Positions 1-13,009 of a DNA stretch of 64,000 bases are shown one piece after another. A program made the position numbers and the translations under genes. Origin of the DNA: Buxus sempervirens. Lineage: Eukaryota > Streptophyta > Magnoliopsida > Buxales > Buxaceae. Within the stretch, counting starts at the first letter, position 1. Every line of letters starts with the position of its first letter. The notes below the pieces were generated by a model. The model made no database searches. It saw only the letters and a program-made list of their open reading frames with translations, and was not told the origin of the DNA. The DNA is taken from NCBI GenBank assembly GCA_947561395.2, contig OX387183.1:32910853-32974852 (forward strand). Direction: 5' to 3'.

Positions 1-1022
1 TGCGTACGTCGATCTGTGGCACATGCAGAACAAATGCGTATGGGATCACCCCTTTCGGGAGGTACCTGGCTTGTTCTCCTGCGAAAGTGTCGAAGGATCA
101 ATACACTTTCGGGATCAGGATATCGAAAAATGATAAAAGGGTTTGGGAGTTGCCACTGCCTGATGGGGTGCAAGTAGACACCTGGATGCCTAAAAATGCT
201 ATCTAATAGGTGATTTACACATCGAGATTTAGTTTAAGTGCTCGGTTACGATTCGTGGAAATTCATAGACACCCTGGTCTACCCCATCAAAAGATGGGTC
301 ATCCCTGGTTAAGGATATGATCAAGTCAACTCACTTATCTCACCCGTCTTAAGCCGATATGTTCACTTGATTAAGAGTCTAGGTGGGACCATTTTTTATG
401 GTGTAAGTCCCCTTTTATTTGATTTTTATCTTTCTTAACCATTTAGTGACCTCTGTTAGGTGTTTGGACCTCGTTGGAACGCCCACAAGATGCCAAGTTA
501 AACCTAAGCCCCATTTAGGGTTACTATATCAGATAGTACACCTTTTTTAGATTAAGTTAGGATGGTTTAGGTATGATTTTAGGGTCAAAACATGGCTGAG
601 AATGCAACTGTTAAACTTAGAAAAGTGTAACAAAATACTCAGAACGATAACAGCAGTAACTATAAGGTCAATGCAATTACAACAATAACTATAAAACCTA
701 TACAGTGACTCACAGTTGCAACCCCTTTCCTGTTTCATTGTTTTTTATTGGTTCCTTTGGATTTTTAAGGATTGTGGGCTCAGGGATGGCCCACAAGGAG
801 GTCCAAAATATTCTGAATCCACTTGATAGTGGAATTTAGGTGTGTAAAAGGAAGTGAGCCCCATTACAAAGCCCACACGAATCCATTTTTAGGCCTAGAG
901 GCAAGCCCACTTCCGAAGGTAGTCTTTGGACCTTCTGGCTTATTGGAATTTAAATACCATGGGTTTTAATCTGGAATTAGCAAGAAAATTCAAATTTGCA
1001 GGTTTTCTGGATGTCTACATCA

Positions 1023-1043
1023 TACGGTTATGCAGTAACCGTA
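1023..1043. repeat. LTR A second word palindrome
   Basis: Arms TACGGTTA and TAACCGTA around TGCAG repeat the same word seen beside the TATA box 1.2 kb away. It falls downstream of the predicted splice donor, in R/U5. Confidence 0.6.
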
Positions 1044-1909
1044 GATGTTACATGGTGATGGCTGCATCGGTTTGAGATTATGGTGCAGCCCAGAAACCTC
1101 ATAGAACTGTATTTACTAGGGATTTTTGGGATCCCCTTTCCCATGTGAGTCTGGTGTCAGTTGTGGATCCATTGGTTGACCCACAGTGGATTCCAAAATT
1201 GATTTTAGGCTTTAAGCCTATTCTCTATGTGACTTGAGTCCAAAAGAGAAGGGAAGAAGCTTGGGGATTTCTCTTCTTCCTACTTGAGTGTAAAGGGATA
1301 ATCTCTTATAGAAAGAGACTAAACCATATACCCGAAAGGTCTTGCTTGGGGTTTAACGATCAAACCACACATGAAAGCACCCAAAAACAATGAATAAAAG
1401 ACATGATGAAGCATCATGGGACTCTAACACACTACTGTGATTGGAGTGTGCCCATGGACATGGAAGGTGTTCCTACATAATATCATGCTTCTAGTAATTC
1501 TATAAAGACATGCTTTCAGTGTGGGTGTGTATTTATGCAAAGTGTACGTATGCAAGACCATTCAACTCAACTTAGAAGCATATTAACCAATCAAAACAAA
1601 TAAAACTATTGAAAGGATGACTGGAGTTAAGGGGTACATTAGATCCAAATAGGGAATTAAGGAAGAAATAAAATTACGCTTTGACTAAATGGTCTAAAGA
1701 GACTTTAAGGGACCTCATGAATCTCTCATTCTCCCACATGACCACCTTAGGCTTACCTTTCCTCATGAGGATCTCCCTTAAAGGAGATGAATAATCACAA
1801 AAGAAGAGAATGAAGAGGGGGAGAAGAACCCCAAGAATAAAATAAACTAAAACATGCATTCTTATTTCTCTAAATCAAGCATATTACATTAAAATAAGGA
1901 AAGAAACAT

Positions 1910-2245
1910 ACCTTGAAGAGAGAAAGAGGACTTTAATGGAGTTTTGAGTTCCCTTGAGGTGTTCTTGCAACAATGAGAGCCCACCTTTCTTTCTTGTGGA
2001 GGAATGTTGTTTTTCAATGGTGTAGGAATCACCAAGATCAAAGTTAAAAAGCTTTTCTTGGAAGAAGAATGGATTTAGATGGGTTAGGGAGACTTAGTAG
2101 GAGCTTTCAGAGGTTCTCAGGGTGTAAGAAAGGTGTAGAGAGCTAAAAACATCAACAACCTTTTGCACAAGGGGTGCACAAGCCTATTTATAGATAAATT
2201 TTGTAACCATATACTCAGTACGGTTACAGTGTAACCGTATAGTAT
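1910..2245 (-). promoter_or_regulatory. LTR A promoter, word palindrome and splice donor
   Basis: On the minus strand TATAAATAGG lies at 2192-2183. About 27 bp upstream is a perfect inverted repeat with arms TACGGTTAC and GTAACCGTA around AGT (2219-2239); looser relatives flank it. Downstream, after a purine-rich leader, AAG|GTATGT gives a strong splice donor with GT at 1911-1910. Start site and splicing are inferred. Confidence 0.6.
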
Positions 2246-2504
2246 GCAGTTATAGCCTGTTACTTCTCAATGATCAGATTTCTCCACTTTTCAAATTCAC
2301 GCAAATGATAAGATTTCAATCAAATCACTTATAATCTTATGCACAATATAGTTATTCACATTTTTGTGTATTTTTAATGTAAACGTATTGCCAATACAGT
2401 TAAAGCTTGACCAGAAAGTCAACTTCTGCTCCTCAAGGTTTGGTGTGTCTTTTAGGGTTTTCATTTCTAGCTTTTAGAGGGGTGCAAAAATGAGGTGCTT
2501 ATAA

Positions 2505-3790
2505 AGGTTTTACCTTCCATTTAGAACCACTAAAAATATTCCAAGACCTAATTCCTTACCAACAAAAAGTCAACTTTTTAATTTATGCCTAAAATTCCAG
2601 TTTTGCCCAATTTTGAGGAAAACCCACTTGTTGGATTTGATGCCCAAATGGATGATTTGGAAGCCTATAAAATTATAGAAAATTTGTTAACCCTTCATTA
2701 GACTATGATAAAAATTTTGAGCTCGAAAATCCTTGTGGATTTGGCTAGAAAATCATATACTAAAAAAGTTAATATTTTAACGATACTTAAAATATTTTAC
2801 AGGGTGAAAAACATTTTGTCTTGAAAGCCATTGATTTTTGGTATGGTGACTTTATTTTGAATCCTAGGACTATCCCACTCATTAAATCTATATTTTGTGG
2901 ATTTTATGGCATTTGTTTTGCTTTGATTTGGAATTGTGAAAGTGAGATTGAAAATTCTTATGCAATTTGCAAGGTTCTTGGTCTATGGTTTGTATGGCTG
3001 TGGATGAGGAATTCCACTTGGCCTTGGTTGATTTGATAGTGGATGGGGAATTCCACTTGTCATATTGTATGGTTTGGCAATGGATGGGGAATTCCACTTT
3101 GCCCTAGTTTGTGCACTGAAGCACTAGTTTTACTCATTGATTTGAGTTGTGAGTCGTCTAATTGGGCATTATACTTAGTGTGAATCCATAGTGAGTCTAG
3201 TCAGTGTGTTAGTGTTGGATTGTTAGTTTTAATGATCTTCTCCATTCTATTGCTTTTCGCTATGGGGTATCAATGAGGCCCTCTTGGGGCATAGAGAAGC
3301 TGCGACAACCCTCTTGTCGTGGGGCATCGACGGGATGTTCTTGCGATATTGTATTATGATTTGAGGCTAGGATGAGGCCATTGGTTGGGTTGTCACTTTC
3401 CAGCCATATGTGCGTGCTCTGCTTGCTAAGTTGTCCCTAGTTAGGCTTCTCTCTGTAAGTTGTGTAGGTAGCAAATGAACAGTGGTCATTAATCTAATTT
3501 AAAGACACGCTAATCCACGAGTGCTACCAAGACATGCTTGCAGTATATGATTAGGTTTATTGAACTGATTTTATGTGTTATTCGATTGAGATGCTTTGAC
3601 TCAAATTTGGTACTTTATATCTAAGCATGATGTTGTAAAATTGCATAAATTGCTTCTATTCATGCATGTTTGCTGCTTACTGGAACTTTAGTCTCACACA
3701 TGTTTTGTAGTACCAGTTTTGTTTTCAAATCCTCCTGGTGAGCTACGAAGTGGGATAGAGTTTGAGGGAAAGCCCAAATATAGAACCGAT
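2505..3790 (+). mobile_element. LTR K left part, Tekay-like
   Basis: AT-rich non-coding sequence between LTR A and LTR B that resumes at 14540. I read both pieces as one plus-oriented chromovirus-type LTR whose start lies beyond the window. No ORF here has protein-like content. The assignment rests on composition, the internal tandem hairpin repeat at 3000-3097, and the ending TTCTACA at 15193 followed by integrase codons. Confidence 0.4.
3000..3097. repeat. LTR K tandem hairpin repeat
   Basis: Three tandem copies, about 40 bp apart, of a short inverted repeat with arms GTGGA and TCCAC (3000-3017, 3039-3056, 3080-3097; the last has lost the first base). This is a word cluster of its own kind. 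Confidence 0.6.
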
Positions 3791-5784
3791 TGTGCGCACA
3801 TGGGGGCGCACGCAACGAGGTCGTGGCACGCGAGTGTCAGGGTATAGAGTTGCCACTACCTGAAGGGGTGCAAGTAGACACACGGATTAATTTGGTATGG
3901 TTTGTTATTAGAGTTTCGGGTAAGAAACCCGGTTGTGAATCGAGGAAATCTGCAGATACCCCGGTTCACCCCGTCTTAAGACAAGTTCCCTTGGTCACCT
4001 GGCCTAACAAGTCGTGTCAATTTGGTTCACTTTAATCCTAATCCAAGATGTCTCATTTCTGTCGTTTCAAGGCTTCTTTGGTTTCAGCCCTTTTTGTTTA
4101 TTTTTAGTTTATTAAGCCAAGTGAAATGGGGCTACTTGGGTGGGCCCCATTGGAAGGCCCGCGATTCATTGTTAAGCTTCATAGAAAAGCCTAAGTCCAA
4201 TTTGAGAGTTTGGTTCGGTCCAATCTTGCCTGCAAGTGATACCGAGTCTTTCTCTAGGATAGGGCTCATAAGAAAGCCCAATTCTGGTTTACCTTCAATC
4301 GGGCCCATAAGAAGGCCCGATTTCTCTTTAAGGGCAAAAAAGATAATTTTACAGGCGAGATTTCTCAAAAATTAGTGATTTGCATAACAGAGGACATAAG
4401 ATAGGAAACACAGTACAAATCCCGCTCCAAAAGCTTTAAAATGAGGGAGTAAAACAAAAAAAAGTACATGGGGGCCTTTTGAAATGAAAGTTTAAAATTT
4501 AGAATGAATAACAGAATCGAGAATTACATATTGACCCCAAACTTTTCAAAATAACATAATTTATTCCACCATTCATTGAATTTATAAAATGAGCCCAAAC
4601 CATGGATGACTTGTGAAGTTCTATGGTTTTGGTTTGGGTTGCCCTTTTTGCACTCGAAAATTCCGTAAAAATAAGAAATAAAATGCTTTATGCATTTCGA
4701 ATATATCGGATTGGAAAAGTGAGGAATTTCCTCACTTGGGTGTTATAAAAAATTCTGAAATATTCTGAAAAATCACAGTTTTTGAAGATATTCCGGTCAC
4801 TGCTCATGGCTTTAATCCATACAAAAAGAACACCAACAATAAACCCAAACTCATACAACAATTACCAAAAGAAGATGATTGAACAAGGTTTTGATAAATT
4901 TTTATGGAGCAAAATGGACCCAAATTAGATGACGCACGGTTGCTGTATTTCAATATTTTGGTTGCCAAAAAAAAATGGATTCAAACCATTAACAAGAGTC
5001 AAGCAAACCCGTGTTGATTTTGTGCATTAAATAGCATGAGGATTAGTCGTGCTGAACCAAAAAAAATTTCTTAGTCAATCAAATGTCCTCAGTCGTTCAA
5101 CACCTATCCGGTCTTCTCAAGCAGAACAACCATTTCAAAACTTCAAGTCTCCCAAGAGAACCAACATTCCCCAGCTTTTGAAAATTTATGAGAAGAAATG
5201 CATAAATTCAGAATATTTGGATGCTAACCAAACAAAAGTCATTGATCATACTACCAATAGAGAAATTATTTGAGCTGACATTCTATTACTTGAAGGATTT
5301 GGAACATGAAGAAGAACCAGGAATTAAAATGAACACAATCAAACCTGGTGAAGATGGCTTCTAACTTGATTTAGAGTCTCCCAAATGTGAACAGCAAGTT
5401 CTACCCTCAATTATATGGATTTTCATATTGCACTTTGAGGATTAGGGAAGTGTGGGTTGACGATCAACTGGGAAACTCTCTCTTCTTCCTTACTTCTCTG
5501 CTGACCCCCCCTTCTCTCTCTCCTTCACTCACTTCCTCCTCGTCTGCTCTCTTTTTCTCTCTGCACAGACTCTCTCCAACATCCTCTGTTCTCTCTTCTC
5601 TTTTCTACTACTAGTAGACCCTCCTCCGTATTCATGATTGCAACCCAACAAACCAATGCAAACATAAAGCCAACGAAAGTGTCTAGCAAAACCCAGTTAG
5701 TGTTTTTGGTAATGGCCAAACCCAATTCACTTTACAAGAGTAACCAATAATTTCCCTTTTTTATTTTTATTTATTTATTTATTA

Positions 5785-5815
<31 letters not shown>

Positions 5816-6522
5816 GCATTCATGAAAAGAACTCCAATTCTTGGGTTTATCCATAGACCATCAAGACATAATGAAGTATCACATTCTCTCACTCACGTTC
5901 AGAAAAGGAGGGGCCAAAGTAGAACATGAAGATTTCAGAATTTTGCCACCAAGATTATATAGATTCGATTAAAGTAAATCATCCAAATAAATATTCAAAT
6001 CATTTGCATAGCAATCTAGAATTAACATGAACAATATAAACAAGATTTGATTGCATTTTTTGCTAAACCAATTGAACTCAAATGAATAGTCACATGGCTG
6101 CTTTATTTTAAGCAATTGTACAGCATGAAAATCCAATCCTTGAACAAAGAATTTCCCCACAATGAATCGTGAGAGATGGCTTCTCAAAGACTTCAAACAA
6201 AAAAAGAAGTATTATACTTTATTTGCAAATTAAATAAGTGGTTTCATGTTCGAGAAATCGAACGAGGATGTTTGGTTTCTCAAACTGAAACACAGGCTCA
6301 GCATTCCAATCCAAAAAGAGTGTATTCAAACTAAAATCATCTTCTTTCCAGTCATTACAACAAGAGAATCGAATTTCATATAGTACTTGTTATAACCTGT
6401 TGATATTGAGATTAAACCCCCTGTTTGCAGCTCTTGGAAGTGTCGACAGCAGTATTTTTGCCTCTTCGTTTCAAACTTGAGATTTCAGACTAGGATGATG
6501 CGGTTTGATAATTACTTTTTAT

Positions 6523-6526
<4 letters not shown>

Positions 6527-6564
<38 letters not shown>
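6527..6564. repeat. (TC)n microsatellite
   Basis: Uninterrupted TC dinucleotide run in the leader region of LTR B. Confidence 0.95.
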
Positions 6565-6569
<5 letters not shown>

Positions 6570-6631
6570 CCCTTTTTTCTCCTCACCTTTCTGCACAGAC
6601 CACCTTCTCCTTTTAATCCATAGGATGGGGC

Positions 6632-6703
6632 AGGTGACCGTGCAGGTTACCTCCCCCCTTTTCTTGTCGGTTCTCTCTGAGGACCTGATGGGGGTAGGTG
6701 ACC
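6632..6703. promoter_or_regulatory. LTR B word palindromes beside TATA-like box
   Basis: AGGTGACC - GTGCA - GGTTACCT at 6632-6652 and a second copy whose left arm AGGTGACC is at 6696-6703; its right arm GGTCACCT is at 13927-13934 because LTR I sits in the 5-nt spacer. On the minus strand a weak TATA-like ATTAAAAGG (about 6618-6610) lies just downstream of the first copy. Confidence 0.55.
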
Positions 6704-8000
6704 GTGCATGTAACAACCCAGAACCAAGTCTGCCCATCCAAGGCACTAACCTGTCCCTGGTCCTTACATGCGTGCCTTGTGGACCTAATAAAACACGGGT
6801 AATTTAGAAACTTTTCTGTAGTAGTGGTGGTGGAACAATTAATACATGTGCATTTTAAGAATGTCTATAAAGGTAACAAAAGTCCAATGGTGGACAAAAA
6901 GTTTATGTAGAAGTACTACATGGCTAATACAAAATGGGCATCTAACCACACATCTCAGTTACAAGATTCCTCAAGTCCAAAAAAAGAAACTAAACCATAC
7001 ATAGCAATGAAATACCCTAGGTGGGACGATAGTAGTCCTCCTCTCTATACCCAAGCACCTTCTCTTTTCCTTTTTTCCCCACTCCGGTCCTTCACACCAA
7101 AAGTCGACGGTTCTAAAAACAAAACCGATAAAACAACTTATGAGATAAAAGTCCCAGTAAGAAACACATGCATTCTCCTGAAAACACAGTATGCGCACAT
7201 CGGGATCGACGGCGCACCGGGGCCCATGGCAGTTGCGTGCCTCCTAAAGGGCAAAACGGGAAATTTGGAGTCGCTACTACCTGATGGGGTGCAGGTAGGC
7301 ACCATGGTACCTATACGGGTCTATTTTGAGTTGGTTTGTGGCTTTTTAGAGATTTCAGCTAAGTCCTCAGTTACGATCCGAGGAAGTCTGAAGACACCCC
7401 CAATCCACCCTACCGGTTCAACAGATCCCTTAGGTCTCCCTGGTTTGAGTCAACTTAAACTCACCCTATTCCTATTTCCTAAGCCAATCATGCATTCTTA
7501 TTAAGTCTGAGTGGACCTTCAAAGGTGTGGGTCCCCTTTATTTGAATTGATTTTATCTTTTTAGCCTTTGATGAAGTGGGTCAAAAATGGGCCCCGTTGG
7601 AAGGCCCATTGGATGCCTTATTGGGCCTGGGTTATACCCAATTCCCATGTAGGGTTACATTAGATAACCCTAATTATTGGTTTTGGTTGTTTGATTTAAA
7701 AGTTAATTATATTTACAAAAGTAGTGGGTTAAAATTTTTAAGGCCCAATGGGCTTGGAGGTGGCCCATGGGTCATTATCCAAATGGCTGTGGGGCCCATT
7801 ATAAAAATGGACCCTGGTTTGGGCCGGACTGGATGTGGGCCCCAGTGGAAGGCTCACAATGTCTTATTGGGCCCATGTAGGCCTAAGTCTCAAAAATGGG
7901 CTTGGATTGACCCAAAGGCCCAAATGGTTCAAGTTGGTTAAAATAGGGTCAAACCGGTTGGAATCGGGTCCAAAAGGAACAAAATTTGAAGGCTTAACAA

Positions 8001-8092
8001 GTCTGTCCGCATACCCTATGCAGATCAGACCTATCCGCACATATAGTGCGATCGGGTCTGATCCGCACTAGGTATGCGGATCCGACCCGCAA
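8001..8092. repeat. LTR C word cluster 2
   Basis: Repeated, inverted variants of TCCGCA and TGCGGA (for example ATCCGCACTAGGTATGCGGAT near 8070) in the R/U5 part of the LTR. Confidence 0.55.
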
Positions 8093-8860
8093 ACCCAAAA
8101 TCGCCAAATCTACCTCAGGGTCGTGCTTGCCCTTATTCCAGGGGCACTCGCGACTTGCTATGGGTTTCAAAACTAACTCACAGTGGTTGGATGCCTTGCT
8201 TTTGGCTCAAATAGCTTATTTCATAGGACTTTCCAAAATGAATGGAGTTTTAGTTCTTTTGCAACCAAAAAAACCTTAAATCAGGAACCTTAGACGTCCT
8301 TGTTTGGCATCAAAACACCTATCTTTTCTCTCATGAAAGGTGGAGAAAGGAAATCCAATACGCCCAACACCTAGTTCCTATCCCATCATCCCATCATTCA
8401 TCCATCCAAACAATCCATAGAAAAATATATAGGACAGATAAATATTAGTAAACCATGCATGCAAATGGTAGCCATAAAGCCTTAAAAATCTTGTGTGTGA
8501 GATGGAAATGCTAAGTAGTATCTAACATGCTTCCAAGAGTGTGGTGTGTAAGGCTACAACGAGATTATCTTGGAAGTGAGATCATCTGTTAGTGTTCATG
8601 ATGAAAGAAAAATGACATGGATAAATCACATGCAATTCCTACTCATATCAACATGCAGATGTGCGTGTGTGGACAAGGAGTGCTTGTATGTGTACTAAAA
8701 AAAATAAATACAAAACTAACTACATGTGATGGCATGTTCCAAGAAGAATCTGAAGAACATGGAGACTATGACATGATCACACATGCTAAGTGCGGTTGCA
8801 TTTTAAACGTGCGCAATCCAAACGAAATCTGCCAGTTGGAAATTCAAATAAGGTCGGATC

Positions 8861-8903
8861 CGCATTGTATGTGCGGACACGACATGTCCGCACATACAAT
8901 GCG
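8861..8903. repeat. LTR C 19-bp perfect inverted repeat
   Basis: Arms CGCATTGTATGTGCGGACA (8861-8879) and TGTCCGCACATACAATGCG (8885-8903) match perfectly around a 5-nt spacer CGACA. It uses the same word as the cluster at 8001-8092 and sits in U3. I find no convincing TATA box beside this copy. Confidence 0.85.
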
Positions 8904-9825
8904 AACGCACACGTTTTTATTGCGCGGATTTCAAACTTTTGCCCATTTTGGCAAATTTTTGAAGATTTTATCCGATTTTCTTATTTATTTTAAATGTAAA
9001 AATCGAGATATTTTGTAAAAATGATTATTTGATTCCCGATTTTTATTTGTTTTGTCTTTTTCTGCTCCTTCGCCTCGTGGGTAGTTTTTCTGGAACTTTG
9101 ACTAGCCATAACTTTCTCATCTGATGTCTGATTTTAGCAAACTCAGTGGCATTGGAACCAAGTCGAGATTCTTTATCCACTGAGCAAAAGTTTGACAGCA
9201 AACTTAGGTTCTTAGCAGAAGTGCAAAACTGCGTCCCTGAATCCAGTTTTGCTTATATCTTCCTCTCCAGGACTTCGATTCCGGCAAACTCAATTGCCTC
9301 GGAATCGTGTCAGGATCCTCCATCTTTCGGGATTAAGGTGGGCAACTGAACTTGGTTTGAGTAGAAAAGCAATTTCTGCTCCCCTTAAGTTTGACCGGCT
9401 CATAACTTCTTCATCCGGACTCCAATTTGAGCAAACTCAGTTGCGTTCGAATCGTGTCGGAATTTCCTATTCAAAGGGAAGAAGCATGGTGGTTGATTCG
9501 CATTAGATCAAAAATTCAACTTTTGGACCCCTTAGGGTTTGACATTTCAGTTAAGATTTTTATTCCTTCATTTCTAGGGGTGCAAAAATGAGGTGCTGAT
9601 ACACAGCTCATGCTAATGTCACTTGAATAAAACCATAACATGTGGATAGTTAAAATATCAGCTAAATCATCAACAATTTAATATCAATCAAGTGATGTAA
9701 TTCCATGTTTAAAGGAAAAAGTCAAGCAGTCAACAAATAATAGTACAGCAAGTCTCATCAATTATTTATCTAGGCAGTTTAATATATAGTACTTATGACC
9801 ACATCTAACTCCACTGATTTCACGT

Positions 9826-9957
9826 GCTGGGTTAGGCAACCAACACCGATTCCCCTTAATGTTAGGCATCCATACACCGATTCTCCTTGATGTTGGGCAT
9901 CCACACGCCGATTCCCCGTAGCGATAGGCATCAGCCACCGGTGTTGCTTGGTGCCGG
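9826..9957. repeat. LTR I tandem repeat (beta cluster)
   Basis: Four degenerate copies, about 31 bp each, built on TTAGGCATCCA and CACCGATTC. They lie in LTR I between nested C and H. Confidence 0.6.
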
Positions 9958-10799
9958 AATAAAACAAGATGATACAAGAAACAATAGTCACAACGGCCAT
10001 GGAACTATATACAAACTTACCCACTTAAGATTTATGGATCCATAACTTAAGGTTTGTTCATTATGCAATATTCTTTATTTCACCAATTTGGTTGCACTTA
10101 ACCAAAATTCATAACTCATGCCACGCACGCATGTACAAATAAAGGATAGCTCCATAGCCTTACCCAAATACACTTGGGCCAATGCCCTTTTCATCATCTC
10201 AAACAACCGGGCCACCACCCTCCATAACATGTCATTTGCTATAAGCATTTAATAATAACAATTCATTCTCTGATGTAGTTCAAACAATTCAATTGATGAA
10301 TTGTAACGCCTCGAATCCGAGTTACGTAGTTAAACCGTAACACGTCTCCAGAGGTTAGCATGTAACACAGGACCGCAATATCATAGTGAAGGAAAAACAT
10401 GAATATAACAATAATTATATAACAGAGTGCGCTAAAATAATCCCAACTGAAATAACTCACATGTCCAAATAACTACCCGCAAGTATCGAGCTCTCCAAGA
10501 GTATCTGAAAACAAAACGAAAACAACGGAATGAGATACGAATATCTCAGCGAGTAGCATATGCATGCAGAAATAGTTATCCTCAGTTATAAACATGCCAC
10601 GATAAATAACCAGCTCAAATAGTCGATAGAGCAAATCTTCGAAGTAAAAAAAAAAAAAAAAAAACATCCCAATAACAGTTTCCAATCATAGACCAACCAC
10701 AATGCCGATTAAACAACGAATGGTCAATGTCATGCCTATTGTTTAAATTGATTAATTGACATGCCAAGTAGACATCCACACCTCCATGTACACATTTCC

Positions 10800-10920
10800 G
10801 GCCTACTCAGGGTTTCGAATACTCTGAAATGACGGCCTACTCAGGGTTTCGTCATCCAATGCCGGCCTACTCATCGGGTTTCTGCATTGACAACCAGGAC
10901 TACTCAGGGTTTCTAGCTGC
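10800..10920. repeat. LTR H tandem repeat (beta cluster)
   Basis: Four copies, 30-40 bp, around GGCCTACTCAGGGTTTC; between copies lie variants of CCGG and GAATACTC. The location matches the repeat clusters of LTRs I, J and M. Confidence 0.7.
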
Positions 10921-11504
10921 TCTACACCGATCGTGGCAACACACAAGGCCATGCAATTACATCAATAAACAATACCATCACATTACTAAGCTTAGACATG
11001 GATCCAAGTGAAGCTAAACCAAAACAGAAAACAATTTTCATAAACACAACACTGATATCACATTAAACCAAACATTTCCATCATCATGTATAACACAATA
11101 CTGCTCAACACAGGTCACTCCGGACCAGAATAGCAACTCATGAAGTTTCAGTAATTATTCTAATCCAAAACACAAGTCCAACTGGTAGTAAAACCCTTTT
11201 TACTCGCACAAAGATAAATTTGACAAATTCGGCTCAGCACTTTGAAATCATGCAAACCCAGGTTAAAACAACTTCATACACTGGAAACAATTGCAAAACA
11301 TAGATAAAACTAGACTAGTAACGCAGGGTATCAAAACAGTAATTTAACTACAATAGTCTTTCGAATATCATTTTTCGGGAAACTCATAAACCTACCAATC
11401 TGACCAACTGATTCTCCGAAGGTTTGGAGCAGGTTAACATGTTTCTAGCAACCTAATTGAACTACTAACTGAGATATTGGAACATTAAAATACTAAAACT
11501 GGGT

Positions 11505-11660
11505 TCAATTTGGTCAGCCGCACTTCACTGGAAATTCTGGTGGGTGCGCTGACCTTGGGCTCCTTGGCGCCAAGTCGGTGGATCCAAAATTTCGCTTGCA
11601 CCAAGCTGCCGCTGAGGTTAAAGAGGTTGGCGGCAGCTCAACGGATACGCCCTGTGTTTC
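11505..11660. repeat. LTR H word-rich stretch (alpha cluster)
   Basis: GC-rich island in AT-rich DNA with short inverted motifs: CTTGGCGCCAAG, CAGCCGCAC, GGTGCGCTGACC, AGCTGCCGCTGAGG and GGCGGCAGCT. Less regular than in LTRs I and J. Confidence 0.4.
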
Positions 11661-12760
11661 GCAACTCACTGTTAACTCCAAAAACCCATTACTGTCTTAG
11701 TTTCTAATCTCTGTAACACTTTTCTTATACTTCTACCACCTTCAATAGATGATCAAACATGATTCAACATTAATCCATAGATATTTGTAGTACACCCCTA
11801 AAATTCTACGAAAACCATGACCGAAACTACCTTTTCCAAAATCATGCATTACGGCAAATCTCAGAGATCAAAACCCAAAAACAGCAGATTAAAACGATGC
11901 TACTCACAAGTTCATGGAGAAATTTCTTCTAGCTTCCACCCTTTCTGCTAATCACCCCCGAGAAGAAAATTTAATGCCCTATGACCTCAGGTTCCAAGCA
12001 GTGTCCAATCTATTTACATCTGAGCTCGGCTCCTGGTTTCTTTCCCCCAACCCGAAATTTTTAACCTAGCAATCTATTTATATGCTTCGCAAAGCTCCAC
12101 CCTTAACCTAATTTTATTTATTGCTCGTCTTGACTTACCATTCGAAATTCCATATTTACCCTCCACTAAGGTTAGGGATAATATTATTTATTCGATTTTT
12201 AAATTTTTAATCACTATTAATTATAGTTTGGTACTCACATTCTAAATTTTAATTAAAACTCAAATTACCCTTTGCTATTCTATAGCCTGAAATCTCCACT
12301 CACAAATAATTTACTTAAGCCTACTAGTTAATCTTTTAACTAAATTCTTACTAAAACTGGGGTTTTACATGAATAAAGAAGCCTTTCATGGTGATAAGTC
12401 AAGTTTTTATTCACACATTAAGAATGAAGTACTCAAGACCCCAATTCATTAAGAACACTTCTAAAATTCCTTTGCCTTTGATTCTCCACTTCCAAGGATC
12501 TCAGAAGGATTTTTTAAGTGGTGGAATCAAAATATACTTCTTCTATAATAATTTAGAACCAAAAATATCTCAAAAATCTAGTTTAATTGAATGTGCCTAA
12601 ACTCTTGGTTAATTTGAATTTTGAGATAATTCTAGTGCAAACACTTCCTAAATACCTAAATCTTATTTGTATATAAGTTGGATTTGAATAAAGACCAATC
12701 CATAGTTCAAATTACCTTAAATTCCCAAAATGGATTTCTTTTTGTTGGGTGCTTGACAAG

Positions 12761-13009
12761 GCGCTCGAGCGTTCAAACAGGTGACATGAGAGATAGAATT
12801 CCAAAAGTTGACGCTCAGCATAGAGCTCGAGCGTCAGGTTGGGTGTTCGGCTTAACTAAATAGTTTAACTTTCGGGTTTCTAAGATTTAAAAAAAAAAAC
12901 ACAGGCGGGGCGCTCGCAATGTCAGTCGAGCTGCCACAGGAGCCTAGCAAGTCTAGGTTTGGACAAGATGGGCGCCTAGCATAGCGCTTGAGCGCCATGC
13001 TGAGCGCCC
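12761..13009. repeat. LTR I word cluster (alpha)
   Basis: Repeated palindromes on GCTCGAGC: CGCTCGAGCG (12762-12771); arms GACGCTC and GAGCGTC (12810-12835); and arms GGGCGCCTAGCAT (12970-12982) and ATGCTGAGCGCCC (12997-13009) that pair at 12 of 13 positions. The cluster lies downstream of the predicted donor. Confidence 0.75.

Larger units (their letters stand above)
1..2504 (-). mobile_element. LTR A, Tat/Ogre-type, cut by the window edge
   Basis: Minus-oriented LTR running off the left edge. Its right end carries the family start signature read on the minus strand, GCACCTCATTTTTGC, at about 2482-2500. Near 148-175 is the complement of the conserved U5 block with the PBS-like decamer (here GAGTTGCCA on plus). 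No polymerase or gag codons are visible, so this is an LTR only, possibly solo. It ends in TA rather than CA on the plus strand, as LTR C does. The other end and target duplication lie outside the window. Confidence 0.7.
7185..9606 (-). mobile_element. Solo LTR C, Tat/Ogre-type, in LTR I
   Basis: Body 7190-9601, flanked by exact duplications CACAG (7185-7189, 9602-9606). Terminal dinucleotides are TA and TA (TATGCGCACA ... GGTGCTGATA) instead of TG and CA. It has the family end signature, the U5 block with PBS-like decamer complement (GGAGTCGCTA near 7268), the GGGCCCCGTTGGAAGGCCC motif near 7588 and three degenerate copies of the conserved module at 9070-9450. No coding content; ORFs inside are chance. 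Confidence 0.85.
10297..12374 (-). mobile_element. Solo LTR H, Tekay/Del-type, in LTR I
   Basis: Body 10302-12369 flanked by exact TGAAT duplications (10297-10301, 12370-12374). The plus strand starts TGTAACGCCTCGAATCCGAG and ends GGGGTTTTACA; on the minus strand this is the common chromovirus LTR form TGTAAAACCCC...GGCGTTACA. A minus TATA box TATAAATAG lies at 12082-12074 and a donor TT|GTGAGTA with GT at 11907-11906. No internal region. Confidence 0.88.

Noticed and set aside
4022..4375. 117-codon frame as a gene
   Set aside because: It lies in the U5 of LTR B over the conserved GGGCC block; no family resemblance.
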